A stretch of 10,115 nucleotides of DNA from an uncultured Actinomycetes bacterium (GCA_903898855.1 CAIUHB010000200.1:1-10115), one strand, 5' to 3'. Numbered from the stretch's first letter, positions 1 to 6,794 are shown. Notes: a model not told the origin generated them from the letters alone. Made by a program: numbers and translations.

Positions 1-1245
1 ATCACGGTGATGATTACCCTTGCTTCACTTACCTTCTTCCCACTCATGTTCCTCAAATCTTTTGGTTATGCAGGAATAAGCGTGGTCGCGATGGCAATAC
101 TTACTGCCCTTCTTCCATTCCCTGCGATCCTGGCACTTATTGGAAAGCGTATTGATAAGTACGTAGTTCGAAAGAGTGCGATTACGCCAAAGGCCGATGG
201 CCGATGGGCACAAACCGCACGTTTTGTGATGAAGCGACCAATACCTGTTGTACTTGTTTCGCTAATCGTTCTAGGTGTTATAGCCGCACCAATTCGCAAC
301 ATTGTCTTCTCGCAGGCTGATGCCCGAGTTATGCCCGCTTCTTCACCACTCGCAATTGCGAATGCGATGGCGACCACCGACTTCCCTGGCCAAACTGGGA
401 ATCCAGTTGAATTTGTGATTCCAAATGGAACTGCGCAATCCACAAGTATTACCGCATACCAAAGTGCAATCGCGAAGGTAAAAGGGATTGTTGCAGTTAG
501 CCCGGAACAAATTGTGGGCAGCGCAGTTAGATTCTCAGCTATACATTCTATGAATCCGCGAACAAATGAAGCGGAAGCGATGATTAAGGTCATTAGGTCG
601 CTGCCAGCACCAAAAGGAACGCTAGTCGGTGGAGTGGCAGCGGATTACACAGATACCCAAGATGGAATTGCGCAAACTCTTCCGTGGGCATTTGGTTGGA
701 TAGCACTGGGCGTTTTGATCTTGCTCTTCCTCTTTACTGGTTCCATCATCTTGCCAATCAAGGCTGTCATACTCAATATTCTTTCGCTTGCGGCGATGAT
801 GGGCGCGCTTACTTGGATATTTATTGATGGTCATATGAGCTGGCTCGTTGGTTCATTTACCAACACGCACGCAATCGATACTTCAATGGTGATTTTGGTT
901 TCTGTTGTCACCTTCGGACTATCGATGGACTACGAAGTCTTCCTACTTTCTCGAATCAAGGAAGAACATGAATCAGGCCTGAAGAATGTTGATGCAGTTG
1001 CAACTGGACTTCAAAGGTCAGCTCGAATCATTACAGCTGCGGCACTCCTGCTTGCAATAGTCTTTGCCGCCTTCATCACCAGTGGCGTCACCAATATCAA
1101 GACTCTTGGCTTTGGTGTTGCCTTTGCCATCTTGCTCGATGCCTCGTTGGTTCGAGGACTTCTCGTACCCGCGCTTATGCGTCTCTTCGGAGAGCGCAAC
1201 TGGTGGGCGCCTAAGTGGATGAAGAAGTTCACGATCAATCATTAG
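1..1245 (+). CDS. MMPL/RND-family transporter, C-terminal part (5' end outside window)
   Basis: The reading frame is open from base 1, so the gene starts upstream; the ATG at 7 lies inside a membrane segment and is not the real start. About 415 residues remain. In order there are two membrane helices ending the first half-repeat, a basic cytoplasmic linker, a single helix (VVLVSLIVLGVIAA), an extracytoplasmic domain of about 125 residues, and a bundle of about five helices. That bundle contains GLSMDYEVFLLSRIKEE, the typical MMPL signature whose Asp-Tyr pair belongs to the proton relay in MmpL3-type proteins. The tail FGERNWWAPKWMKK is also typical of the family. MMPL proteins are proton-driven exporters of lipids, siderophores or other hydrophobic compounds; the substrate cannot be told here. 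The gene is separated by 230 bp from the surface cluster, so co-transcription is doubtful. Confidence 0.93.
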   Translation: MTVMITLASLTFFPLMFLKSFGYAGISVVAMAILTALLPFPAILALIGKRIDKYVVRKSAITPKADGRWAQTARFVMKRPIPVVLVSLIVLGVIAAPIRNIVFSQADARVMPASSPLAIANAMATTDFPGQTGNPVEFVIPNGTAQSTSITAYQSAIAKVKGIVAVSPEQIVGSAVRFSAIHSMNPRTNEAEAMIKVIRSLPAPKGTLVGGVAADYTDTQDGIAQTLPWAFGWIALGVLILLFLFTGSIILPIKAVILNILSLAAMMGALTWIFIDGHMSWLVGSFTNTHAIDTSMVILVSVVTFGLSMDYEVFLLSRIKEEHESGLKNVDAVATGLQRSARIITAAALLLAIVFAAFITSGVTNIKTLGFGVAFAILLDASLVRGLLVPALMRLFGERNWWAPKWMKKFTINH

Positions 1246-1287
1246 TAATTTTGATTTTGACTAGTGTAACTTCGAAATTTAGATGTG

Positions 1288-1324
1288 AGGCAAAAGAGAG
1301 TTTCAATACTCTCCTATTGAGCCT
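1288..1324 (+). terminator. Hairpin downstream of the MMPL gene, possible weak terminator
   Basis: GAGAGT (1296-1301) and ACTCTC (1308-1313) form a perfect 6-bp stem with a 6-nt loop. An outer AGGC/GCCT pairing (1288-1291 with 1321-1324) encloses it. No T-run follows, so this is not a convincing intrinsic terminator. It could be an RNA processing or 3'-end structure for the MMPL transcript. It is the best candidate for a boundary between the two transcription units. Confidence 0.25.
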
Positions 1325-1349
1325 GCATTAAACTAAAGGTATTTTCATT

Positions 1350-1371
1350 TAAGTGTTAGCACTTATATAAA
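1350..1371 (+). promoter_or_regulatory. Candidate promoter -10 box with overlapping inverted repeat
   Basis: TATATAAAA (1364-1372) gives a good -10-like hexamer (TATAAA at 1366-1371). Directly upstream and overlapping it is the inverted repeat TAAGTG-TTAG-CACTTA (1350-1365), with perfect 6-bp arms. Such a position would suit a repressor operator. No good -35 box is seen. If used, transcription would begin around 1378 and leave a leader of about 100 nt before the first surface gene. That leader contains AGGAG (1380-1384) with no start codon at a proper distance, and a CGCCA/TGGCG hairpin (1432-1443). Confidence 0.35.
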
Positions 1372-1475
1372 AGGATTTTAGGAGTTCTGCCTAGTCATTT
1401 GAGGTGAACAGGCTTACAGTGAATTTAACAACGCCAACTGGCGCTTCGTGATTCATTATGAGAATCGATTAAGAG

Positions 1476-2747
1476 ATGAAAAGCAAACGTAAATTCGTTC
1501 TCCCTATTTCCAAGCTTCTGCTCTTCTCCGCAGTAGCAGCACTTTCTATCGGATATGTGCCTGGTGTTGCTCAAGCAGCGATTGCTCCACTCGATCTCGG
1601 AGTGGCATCAACCTATGGAGTGCTTGCGTACTCCACCATTACTAACGCGAACTCAGGATCAGTAACGGGCACCGCAGGAGCCGATGTGGGAATACATGGC
1701 GCAACTGGGCCAACCGGAACGCTAACCTATGCGGGCTCTCTCTATTTATCACCTACCTCAGATACAGCACTCGCAGCTGCAACATCAGCGCTTTCGATTG
1801 ATCGGGGCGGGACATTGATCGGGGCCGAATTAGCTGGCACCACGCTTACTCCTGGCGCTTACCACTATGCCTCAGGGCTAGGCATAACCGGAACACTTAC
1901 GCTTGATGCTCAAGGCGACGCCAATGCTGTCTTCGTCATTCGTGGCGGATCAACTCTCGGAACAGCGGTTGGTAGCTCAGTTGCACTAATAAATGGAGCT
2001 CAAGCTTGCAATGTCTATTGGCAAATAGGAAGTTCGGCCACATTAGGTGCAAACTCAACAATGGTCGGCCATCTAATTGCTTACGCTTCCATCTCCACGG
2101 AAACCAATACGACAATAAATGGACAATTGCTAGCTACGACTGGCGCGATAACCCTCGGTGGCTCGACAATTGTGAATAACAATTGCACGGCTCCAGTAGT
2201 TGTAACGACAACAACTTCGGTTTCAACTCAAGTCTATATTCCTCCTGTATATGTTGCTCCAGGGACCTTGCATGTGATTAAAAAAGTTGTTAATACCCAA
2301 CTTGGTATGGCAACAGCCTCTAGCTTTCTAATTCACGTCACCAATGGTGGAGTCGAAATGAAGGGCAGTCCTGCTGCTGGCGTTGGCGGAATTGGATCTT
2401 CTTACACGCTTCCTCCGGGCACCTACTTACTCTACGAAACCCCAGCCACTGGGTATCGAGGTGTTTGGAGTGGTTCTATTTCAGCCGGCGGTGAAGTAAT
2501 TGTTCATTCAGGCGAATCAGTAACTGTGACCAGAACTAATTTCGATTACGGAAATGCGGTTATCCCGCATGCAATTGCCGTACCCGATACTTCTGTTGCA
2601 ACGCCACCTGTGACGCCAACTCCAACTACTAATGGAGGGAAGCTTCCCAATACCGGAGCACCATGGGGTAATTCGCTGCTCTTGGGAGGATCACTCATCC
2701 TTCTTGGTGGCATTGGTTTTGGAGCTCGAAAGTACATCCACAACTAG
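1476..2747 (+). CDS. LPXTG-anchored DUF3494 (ice-binding-like) surface protein with SpaA-like domain
   Basis: A 423-residue secreted protein. Residues 1-34 are a signal peptide (basic MKSKRK, hydrophobic core, likely cleavage after VAQA). Residues about 38-237 match the DUF3494/ice-binding-like family: LGVASTYGVLAYSTITN at the start, QGDANAVFVIRGG, NVYWQIGSSATLGANSTMVG, and the closing GAITLGG with ladder-like repeats. Cys178 and Cys237 could form a disulfide. A Val/Thr linker leads to a beta-sandwich domain of the SpaA/prealbumin-like type (about 262-357: LHVIKKVVN, LPPGTYLLYETPATGY). A Thr/Pro spacer precedes the cell-wall sorting signal: LPNTG at 390-394, a hydrophobic segment, and the basic tail ARKYIHN. 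The ATG at 1476 is the first start after an in-frame stop at 1470; no proper Shine-Dalgarno is seen (AAGAG abuts the ATG). The sortase gene follows after 7 bp. Family members bind ice in some species; many have unknown ligands, so adhesion is an alternative role. Confidence 0.9.
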   Translation: MKSKRKFVLPISKLLLFSAVAALSIGYVPGVAQAAIAPLDLGVASTYGVLAYSTITNANSGSVTGTAGADVGIHGATGPTGTLTYAGSLYLSPTSDTALAAATSALSIDRGGTLIGAELAGTTLTPGAYHYASGLGITGTLTLDAQGDANAVFVIRGGSTLGTAVGSSVALINGAQACNVYWQIGSSATLGANSTMVGHLIAYASISTETNTTINGQLLATTGAITLGGSTIVNNNCTAPVVVTTTTSVSTQVYIPPVYVAPGTLHVIKKVVNTQLGMATASSFLIHVTNGGVEMKGSPAAGVGGIGSSYTLPPGTYLLYETPATGYRGVWSGSISAGGEVIVHSGESVTVTRTNFDYGNAVIPHAIAVPDTSVATPPVTPTPTTNGGKLPNTGAPWGNSLLLGGSLILLGGIGFGARKYIHN

Positions 2748-2754
2748 TTAAACC

Positions 2755-3396
2755 ATGAAACCCATCGTTTCACGCATTATTGCAACCCTCTCCGCCATGG
2801 CTTTGGCGGTCGGGGTTGCAATTGGCGGATACACGCTTATATCTATGAGAACTTCGTCGATAGAGCAGAGCAAGAGTTATCTGCCAACGGCCCAAAAGGA
2901 CTGGAATAAGGAAGCTCGGTTAGGTGTAATCCAGAGCAAGACAGAGCCCGCAGGTACCTTTTTAGGAATTATTTCGATCCCATCAATCAATAAGAGTGTA
3001 AACATTTTTCAAGGAACGACCAATAGCCAATTAGCCAAAGGAGTTGGGCACTTTATCCAAAGCGTGATGCCCGGAGTGGCTGACAATTCGGTCTTAGCGG
3101 GTCATCGAGATACAGTCTTTTCTCACTTAGGGCTGGTAAAAATTGGTGCCTACCTTGTTGTAACAGTGCAATCTGGTACATATATTTATCAAGTTAACAA
3201 GATTCGTATTGTTGATAAGAATGATTTAACTGTAATAGTGCCAACAAAAGTGGCTACATTAACTCTTTCCACTTGTTATCCATTTATCTTTTTTGGAAAT
3301 GCTCCAAGGCGATACATAGTCAGCGCAGTGCTCATAGATTTAAATAATGGGGCAGCTAATTCAACTCTAGATACAACAACTAATATAAATTTATAA
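2755..3396 (+). CDS. Class D-like sortase (transpeptidase)
   Basis: A 213-residue membrane-anchored sortase. It has an N-terminal helix (about 8-30), a short stalk, and a catalytic domain from about residue 66. The catalytic triad is visible: His117 in AGHRDT, Cys174 in LSTCYPF, and Arg186 in APRRYIV. The pattern TLSTCYPF-x-x-x-G-x-AP-x-RYIV resembles class D sortases more than the class E and F enzymes common in Actinobacteria; this assignment is from motif memory, not a tree. Sortases cleave between Thr and Gly of LPXTG-type signals and join the substrate to cell-wall cross-bridges. The LPNTG protein 7 bp upstream is the obvious substrate, and the two genes almost certainly share a transcript. 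No Shine-Dalgarno is seen before ATG 2755, so translation may depend on the upstream gene. The C-terminal tail (about 196-213) is Asn/Thr-rich and outside the fold. Confidence 0.93.
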   Translation: MKPIVSRIIATLSAMALAVGVAIGGYTLISMRTSSIEQSKSYLPTAQKDWNKEARLGVIQSKTEPAGTFLGIISIPSINKSVNIFQGTTNSQLAKGVGHFIQSVMPGVADNSVLAGHRDTVFSHLGLVKIGAYLVVTVQSGTYIYQVNKIRIVDKNDLTVIVPTKVATLTLSTCYPFIFFGNAPRRYIVSAVLIDLNNGAANSTLDTTTNINL

Positions 3397-3502
3397 TTAC
3401 TAATTAACGGATTACAGTGCTAAAGTGAAAGTAGATTAATTACGGCGTTCGAGCAAATAGCTCATTGAAGGGCGATCGTATTTAGTTCATTAGGAATACA
3501 TC
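3397..3502 (+). promoter_or_regulatory. Leader region between sortase and small protein genes
   Basis: This 106-bp gap has no T-run terminator. It holds a small GAGC/GCTC hairpin (3451-3463) and a good Shine-Dalgarno (AGGAA, 3492-3496) 6 nt before ATG 3503. Three short words occur in the same order here and in the leader at 1414-1458: TTACAGTG (3412-3419), GGCGTTCG (3444-3451; GGCGCTTCG in the other) and TTCATTA (3486-3492). A separate promoter for the downstream genes is possible, but no clear -35/-10 pair is seen. Confidence 0.3.
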
Positions 3503-3694
3503 ATGGAAAATAAAGAGACTGTTCACGAGCACTTAAATGCAGCAAAAGAATCCGTAAAAAGTGCGGCCGAACTAGTTGTTGAAAATGCAACTTCTGGCGT
3601 GAAAGAGACCGTAGGAAATATTGCGGCGTCAATTAGTGAAACTGCAGATAAAGTGCATGATCATGTAACAAAAGCAGAAACAGTAACTAAGTAA
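3503..3694 (+). CDS. Small Ala/Lys/Glu-rich helical protein (63 aa), function unknown
   Basis: Encodes 63 residues without signal peptide, cysteine, proline, tryptophan or membrane segment. The composition (Ala, Glu, Lys, Val, Thr, Ser) and spacing of hydrophobic residues predict a long amphipathic helix. Segments such as AAKESVKSAAE, ATSGVKETVGN and ISETADKVHDH loosely resemble 11-residue repeats of LEA-like and apolipoprotein-like stress proteins; CsbD- or YtxH-type small proteins are alternatives. None is established. The start is well supported by AGGAA with 6-nt spacing, and the composition is non-random. It lies 27 bp upstream of the second DUF3494 gene and so is probably co-transcribed with it. 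Lacking an export signal, it should act in the cytoplasm or on the inner face of the membrane. Confidence 0.75.
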   Translation: MENKETVHEHLNAAKESVKSAAELVVENATSGVKETVGNIAASISETADKVHDHVTKAETVTK

Positions 3695-3701
3695 TAAAAG
3701 A

Positions 3702-3720
3702 ATCTGCGGAATAGGCAGAT
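3702..3720 (+). promoter_or_regulatory. Stem-loop enclosing the ribosome binding region of the second DUF3494 gene
   Basis: ATCTGC (3702-3707) and GCAGAT (3715-3720) are perfect complements around the 7-nt loop GGAATAG. The stem ends one base before ATG 3722. The only Shine-Dalgarno-like bases (GGA 3708-3710, AGG 3713-3715) lie in the loop or at its edge. If the stem forms, ribosome access would be reduced. There is no T-run, so it is not a terminator. Confidence 0.45.
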
Positions 3721-3721
3721 C

Positions 3722-5023
3722 ATGACACATCAGTCCGTATCTAAGGTAGCCACATTTCTTATCACGAGTTTGATATTTGGTGTGGGCCTCTTCTCCATTC
3801 AGAGTTACGCAGCTACGGCAAGTGACATCACGCTTGGAACTGCATCACGCTATTCCCTTGTTTCAGGCGGAGTCATTGTCTTAGGCGCCGCTCAATACTT
3901 TTCTGGAGATTCATCGCCTATTGGTGCATCCGCTGGAGCAGCTCTGAGTGGAGCAAATCTTGAAGATCTGGCCGCTGCCGGCATGAGTAGCTTTGAGAAC
4001 AATACGGAGACCGCAATAGCCGCATTGGCCGATGTTAATACCGCACTCGCAGCATTAAATCTGCTTACCGGCACGCCATGCTCCTCGGAGATCGGCGGGC
4101 AGACCTTCTCTCCCGGAATCTACGATGATCCAGCCGGGGTGGCCTTAGCAATTTCTGGGCCAGTCACGCTCGATGGCCATGGTGATTCCAACTCGCTCTT
4201 TGTTTTCCGAACAACTGTGGCACTTAACGTAGCTGCAGATTTAACAATCTCATATGTAAATGGTGCACAACCATCAAATATTTACTGGACGATAGGAACT
4301 GCTTTAACTATAGGTGCGGCCACTTCCATCCCTGGAAACTTTATATCGAATGCTGCGATCACCACTGGCGATTCCACAACTGTGTTTGGCTCACTCCTTG
4401 GACTTGGCGCAATTACATTTGGAGCCCGTACTTCAATTATTCATTCTTCACCGTGGGTTGCCCCAATTGTGGTTACCCCACCGGATACTTTCGATACGCC
4501 TACGGTTATTGATACGCCAACCGTTATTGATACTTCTACCCCGATCGATACTCCAACTCCTTCTCCAACGCCAACTCCTTCTCCAACGCCAACTCCTTCT
4601 CCAACGCCAACTCCTTCTCCAACGCCAACGCCTTCTCCAACTCCGCTCCCAATATCCCTACCTTCACCATCTCCAATTCCAACGCCAACGCCTTCTCCAA
4701 CGCCAACTCCTTCTCCAACTCCGCTCCCAATATCCCTACCTTCACCATCTCCAATTCCAATTCCAACGCCAACTCCAACTCCAACTCCAACTCCAACACT
4801 GCTCCCAATACCGTTACCAACACCTACACCCATAAGAAAGATTTCTGCGATTCCACATTGGCAAAGCCCGACGCCTACTACTTCTTCCCCAGTAATCGTT
4901 CCAATTGTTCTTCTCCCAAAGGACTTTATAATCATTCTCAAATCTTCCGAGTTTGAAATTCAATTAAACCAGCTCATTAAAGGTCAAAAGATTTCTGTCA
5001 GCTTTGCTTCGACGACGCCATGA
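3722..5023 (+). CDS. Secreted DUF3494 (ice-binding-like) protein with Pro/Thr/Ser-rich stalk, no LPXTG
   Basis: A 433-residue protein. Residues 1-30 are a signal peptide, with likely cleavage after SYA. Residues about 34-240 match the DUF3494 fold: [59 protein letters not shown] and the final [11 protein letters not shown]. It is a divergent paralogue of the protein at 1476. Residues about 256-370 are low-complexity: DTPTVI repeats, then TPSP/PT repeats from tandem DNA repeats, a likely extended wall-spanning or glycosylated stalk. The last 60 or so residues are non-repetitive ([18 protein letters not shown] and a polar end) and contain no LPXTG, membrane anchor or basic tail, so how it stays on the cell is unclear. 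The start codon is preceded by a hairpin, and the stop overlaps the next start (ATGA at 5020), implying coupled translation with the membrane protein downstream. Confidence 0.88.
   Translation: MTHQSVSKVATFLITSLIFGVGLFSIQSYAATASDITLGTASRYSLVSGGVIVLGAAQYFSGDSSPIGASAGAALSGANLEDLAAAGMSSFENNTETAIAALADVNTALAALNLLTGTPCSSEIGGQTFSPGIYDDPAGVALAISGPVTLDGHGDSNSLFVFRTTVALNVAADLTISYVNGAQPSNIYWTIGTALTIGAATSIPGNFISNAAITTGDSTTVFGSLLGLGAITFGARTSIIHSSPWVAPIVVTPPDTFDTPTVIDTPTVIDTSTPIDTPTPSPTPTPSPTPTPSPTPTPSPTPTPSPTPLPISLPSPSPIPTPTPSPTPTPSPTPLPISLPSPSPIPIPTPTPTPTPTPTLLPIPLPTPTPIRKISAIPHWQSPTPTTSSPVIVPIVLLPKDFIIILKSSEFEIQLNQLIKGQKISVSFASTTP
4493..4546 (+). repeat. 18-bp tandem repeat encoding DTPTVI, 3 copies
   Basis: Three 18-bp units (4493-4510, 4511-4528, 4529-4546), each starting with GATAC, encode [12 protein letters not shown] and DTSTPI. 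They begin the stalk of the second DUF3494 protein. The third unit has diverged. Confidence 0.8.
4553..4642 (+). repeat. 18-bp tandem repeat encoding PTPSPT, 5 copies
   Basis: Four identical 18-bp units (4553-4570, 4571-4588, 4589-4606, 4607-4624; CCAACTCCTTCTCCAACG) and a fifth with two changes (4625-4642). The length is a multiple of three, so gain or loss of units keeps the frame and changes only stalk length. Identity at DNA level, including synonymous positions, points to recent amplification by slippage or recombination. Confidence 0.95.
4621..4760 (+). repeat. 78-bp period higher-order repeat in the stalk, 2 copies
   Basis: Bases 4621-4682 recur at 4699-4760 with a single mismatch (4630 G versus 4708 T), an offset of 78 bp or 26 codons. 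Each copy encodes the element [13 protein letters not shown] flanked by TPSPTP. This is a second duplication layered on the 18-bp repeat, and also in frame. Confidence 0.9.
4751..4798 (+). repeat. 6-bp tandem repeat (CCAAYN) encoding Pro-Thr/Ile
   Basis: Eight hexamers: two CCAATT, one CCAACG, four CCAACT and one CCAACA, in frame as Pro-Ile or Pro-Thr dipeptides. It overlaps the end of the 78-bp repeat and is the shortest-period repeat of the stalk. Confidence 0.85.
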
Positions 5024-6699
5024 TTCGCAGAATTCTTATTACTGCGTTCTTCCTCATAAATATGGGGTCCAGTGGAGTCTTTGCCGCAACAGATCCCACC
5101 GTCCTATATCAAAGTATTACTGCACAAGAGGCGCTCGATCTCCACTTAGTGATCCCGAGCGATACATTGCCAGGTTACAAAATTTTGGAAATCAAAGTTA
5201 CTGGAATGGGGCAGGAATCTCGATTAAGGAGAATAGCTTTCTGCAAAGACATTGACGGGGAGATTCATTGGAACAATCTGTGCCAAGGTTTAACTAAATA
5301 TCAGCCACAGAACATACTTGCCGCTGCCACCAGGCGAGACCAACTTCCAACTTATAACCCACTTTCAGAACCAAAGAAAACCATTGGTACCGCGGTTGTC
5401 GCCTTTGCTGCATTGACAGTGGTGACTGCTGCAGGCGGCCTTGTTAATTCAACCCCTAGTTCGCCGAACACTTCAAATAATAACCAGCAGGGTTACCTAG
5501 CTCAGGTTTCGCGAGGCGGGGCAATGTTGGTTGGTATTGAGGCCGGTAGAGGCGAAAAGAGAAGACGACGTAAGCGCTCGAGCAGGTTGAGCACCTTCAT
5601 CATCAAATGGGGAGAGAGAATCTCAGGACCATCTCCGTTAGCCACACGAATTCTCTCCGATGGAAATTACCTTCGAGCAGGAATTGGAAATTTCTCTCTC
5701 CTGCTCTACCCAATATCGGCCATAGTTGGATGGTTGGCAACAAGGAACTTGCATCAACAGGCTCTTCCACCATCGCTTCTCTACATATTCGTCATGATGG
5801 CAATTGGTGTCGCTGATGCATTAGCGGGAGTGATTGCAGCTACATCCTTTGCAATTTCGATTATCGCTACTGGCCACATCACTAATCTCAATGAAGTATT
5901 AACTGTGGTAGGTGTAGCCCTGCTTGCATTCAGCCCAGCGCTTATTGCTGGCGCGTTCAGACCATTGCGAAGAGTCACCAGCGATTTCTCATCTGCCTGG
6001 GAACGTGCCACTGACTACTTACTAGCCAGCATTCTTACTGGTTGGGTTATTCAGCAGATAGTCCAGGGTTTACCAGGTCTTGCTGGTCTTCAATTGCCAA
6101 TTACTGTCCATGCCCGAGTCATTGCACTCGTGGCTGCTGGATTCATCGTCATAAGGTTTGCCGGTGAGGATCTAGCTCTCTACCTTTATCCGATGCGGTT
6201 AAACTCACTTGAACCCAATTATTTAGGGCGCAATCCGAGTCAACAACTCCTAGCAACAATCTTTAAGGTGACAGTCTTTGGAGTCATTGCCGGAAAATTT
6301 ATCGGAATTAATTTCGAATTGTTTATCGGGATTGCACTTTTTGCACTTCCGCTTATTCTGGGAATTTTCGAATCTAAGTTTCCTAAATCCAAAAGTATCC
6401 AAAAATGGATGCCTACCGGAATTATTGAAATGTTAACTATGACTTTAGTTGGGTTTCTTCTGACTCTTGCGATTCAAGCACGATATCCAAGTGCCCGCAC
6501 TTATGTATTAATGAGTTTTTTACTCTTAAGTCTTCCTGGCTTAATACTAAAACTGCTTATTCTCTTTGGAGAGGAAGGAGCTAAGGATTGGCGAATAACT
6601 AAGTACGGGCGTCATATTTATCGCATTCTAGGAATAGTTGTCCTTGGCACGCTTATTTATATAGTGCTAAGCGGAATCCTGCTTTCTAATAATGTTTAA
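5020..6699 (+). CDS. Polytopic membrane protein with secreted N-terminal domain, family not recognised
   Basis: A 559-residue protein I cannot assign to a family. Residues 1-22 look like a signal peptide (likely cleavage after VFA). Residues about 24-118 form a soluble segment with two cysteines (Cys75, Cys88) that could pair outside the cell. A membrane helix follows (about 122-142), then an Asn/Ser/Gly-rich linker and a strongly basic patch ([11 protein letters not shown], about 179-189) that should be cytoplasmic. About ten further hydrophobic segments run from residue 220 to 553, with no transporter, kinase or glycosyltransferase motif that I recognise. The ATG overlaps the stop of the second DUF3494 gene by 4 nt, so it is translationally coupled to that protein; a role in its export, retention or signalling is an inference from position. 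Followed by 247 bp containing the rib control region. Confidence 0.85.
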   Translation: MIRRILITAFFLINMGSSGVFAATDPTVLYQSITAQEALDLHLVIPSDTLPGYKILEIKVTGMGQESRLRRIAFCKDIDGEIHWNNLCQGLTKYQPQNILAAATRRDQLPTYNPLSEPKKTIGTAVVAFAALTVVTAAGGLVNSTPSSPNTSNNNQQGYLAQVSRGGAMLVGIEAGRGEKRRRRKRSSRLSTFIIKWGERISGPSPLATRILSDGNYLRAGIGNFSLLLYPISAIVGWLATRNLHQQALPPSLLYIFVMMAIGVADALAGVIAATSFAISIIATGHITNLNEVLTVVGVALLAFSPALIAGAFRPLRRVTSDFSSAWERATDYLLASILTGWVIQQIVQGLPGLAGLQLPITVHARVIALVAAGFIVIRFAGEDLALYLYPMRLNSLEPNYLGRNPSQQLLATIFKVTVFGVIAGKFIGINFELFIGIALFALPLILGIFESKFPKSKSIQKWMPTGIIEMLTMTLVGFLLTLAIQARYPSARTYVLMSFLLLSLPGLILKLLILFGEEGAKDWRITKYGRHIYRILGIVVLGTLIYIVLSGILLSNNV

Positions 6700-6794
6700 G
6701 CCAAAGAGCCAGGGAGGGTGATGTCTATCTCGTTCGAGGAGATAGGAACCAGCCTGAGGCACTGCTTTAACTTTTAGAGCTGGCCACCTCGAGG
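6700..6794 (+). other. Unexplained structured stretch before the rib promoter
   Basis: It contains a perfect 7-bp stem (CTATCTC 6725-6731 with GAGATAG 6739-6745), enclosed by GCCAG (6708-6712) and CTGGC (6780-6784), and most of the palindrome ACCTCGAGGT (6786-6795). A Shine-Dalgarno-like GGAGG (6713-6717) lies 3 nt before an ATG (6721) that opens an 18-codon frame, MSISFEEIGTSLRHCFNF, ending at 6777. The spacing is short, so real translation is uncertain. The stretch could be the 3' end of the surface operon transcript, a leader peptide or a small RNA. I recognise no known RNA family in it. Confidence 0.3.

Noticed and set aside
1356..1364. TTAGCACTT resembling half of a CIRCE (HrcA) operator
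   Set aside because: The matching GAGTGCTAA half at 9-nt spacing is missing, and no chaperone gene is nearby.
1404..1451. Possible 15-codon leader peptide from GTG 1404 in the surface-cluster leader
   Set aside because: The nearest Shine-Dalgarno (AGGAG, 1380-1384) is too far away, and the sequence has no recognisable feature such as a codon run.
2755..3396. Housekeeping class E sortase
   Set aside because: The TLSTCYPF...APRRYIV context and the adjacent LPNTG substrate fit a class D-like enzyme better, though this needs a tree.
4553..4642. Regular short direct repeats suggesting a CRISPR array
   Set aside because: The 18-bp units are contiguous with no unique spacers, and they translate in frame as PTPSPT within a coding gene.
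4314..4835. Overlapping + frame encoding a Leu/Gln-rich repeat protein
   Set aside because: It is a shifted reading of the same tandem repeats inside the DUF3494 gene, and lacks a ribosome binding site.
4441..4941. Long antisense frame encoding Val/Gly-rich repeats over the stalk region
   Set aside because: It is the mirror of the Pro/Thr/Ser-coding tandem repeats, with no start signal or family resemblance; the sense frame has a signal peptide and a DUF3494 domain.
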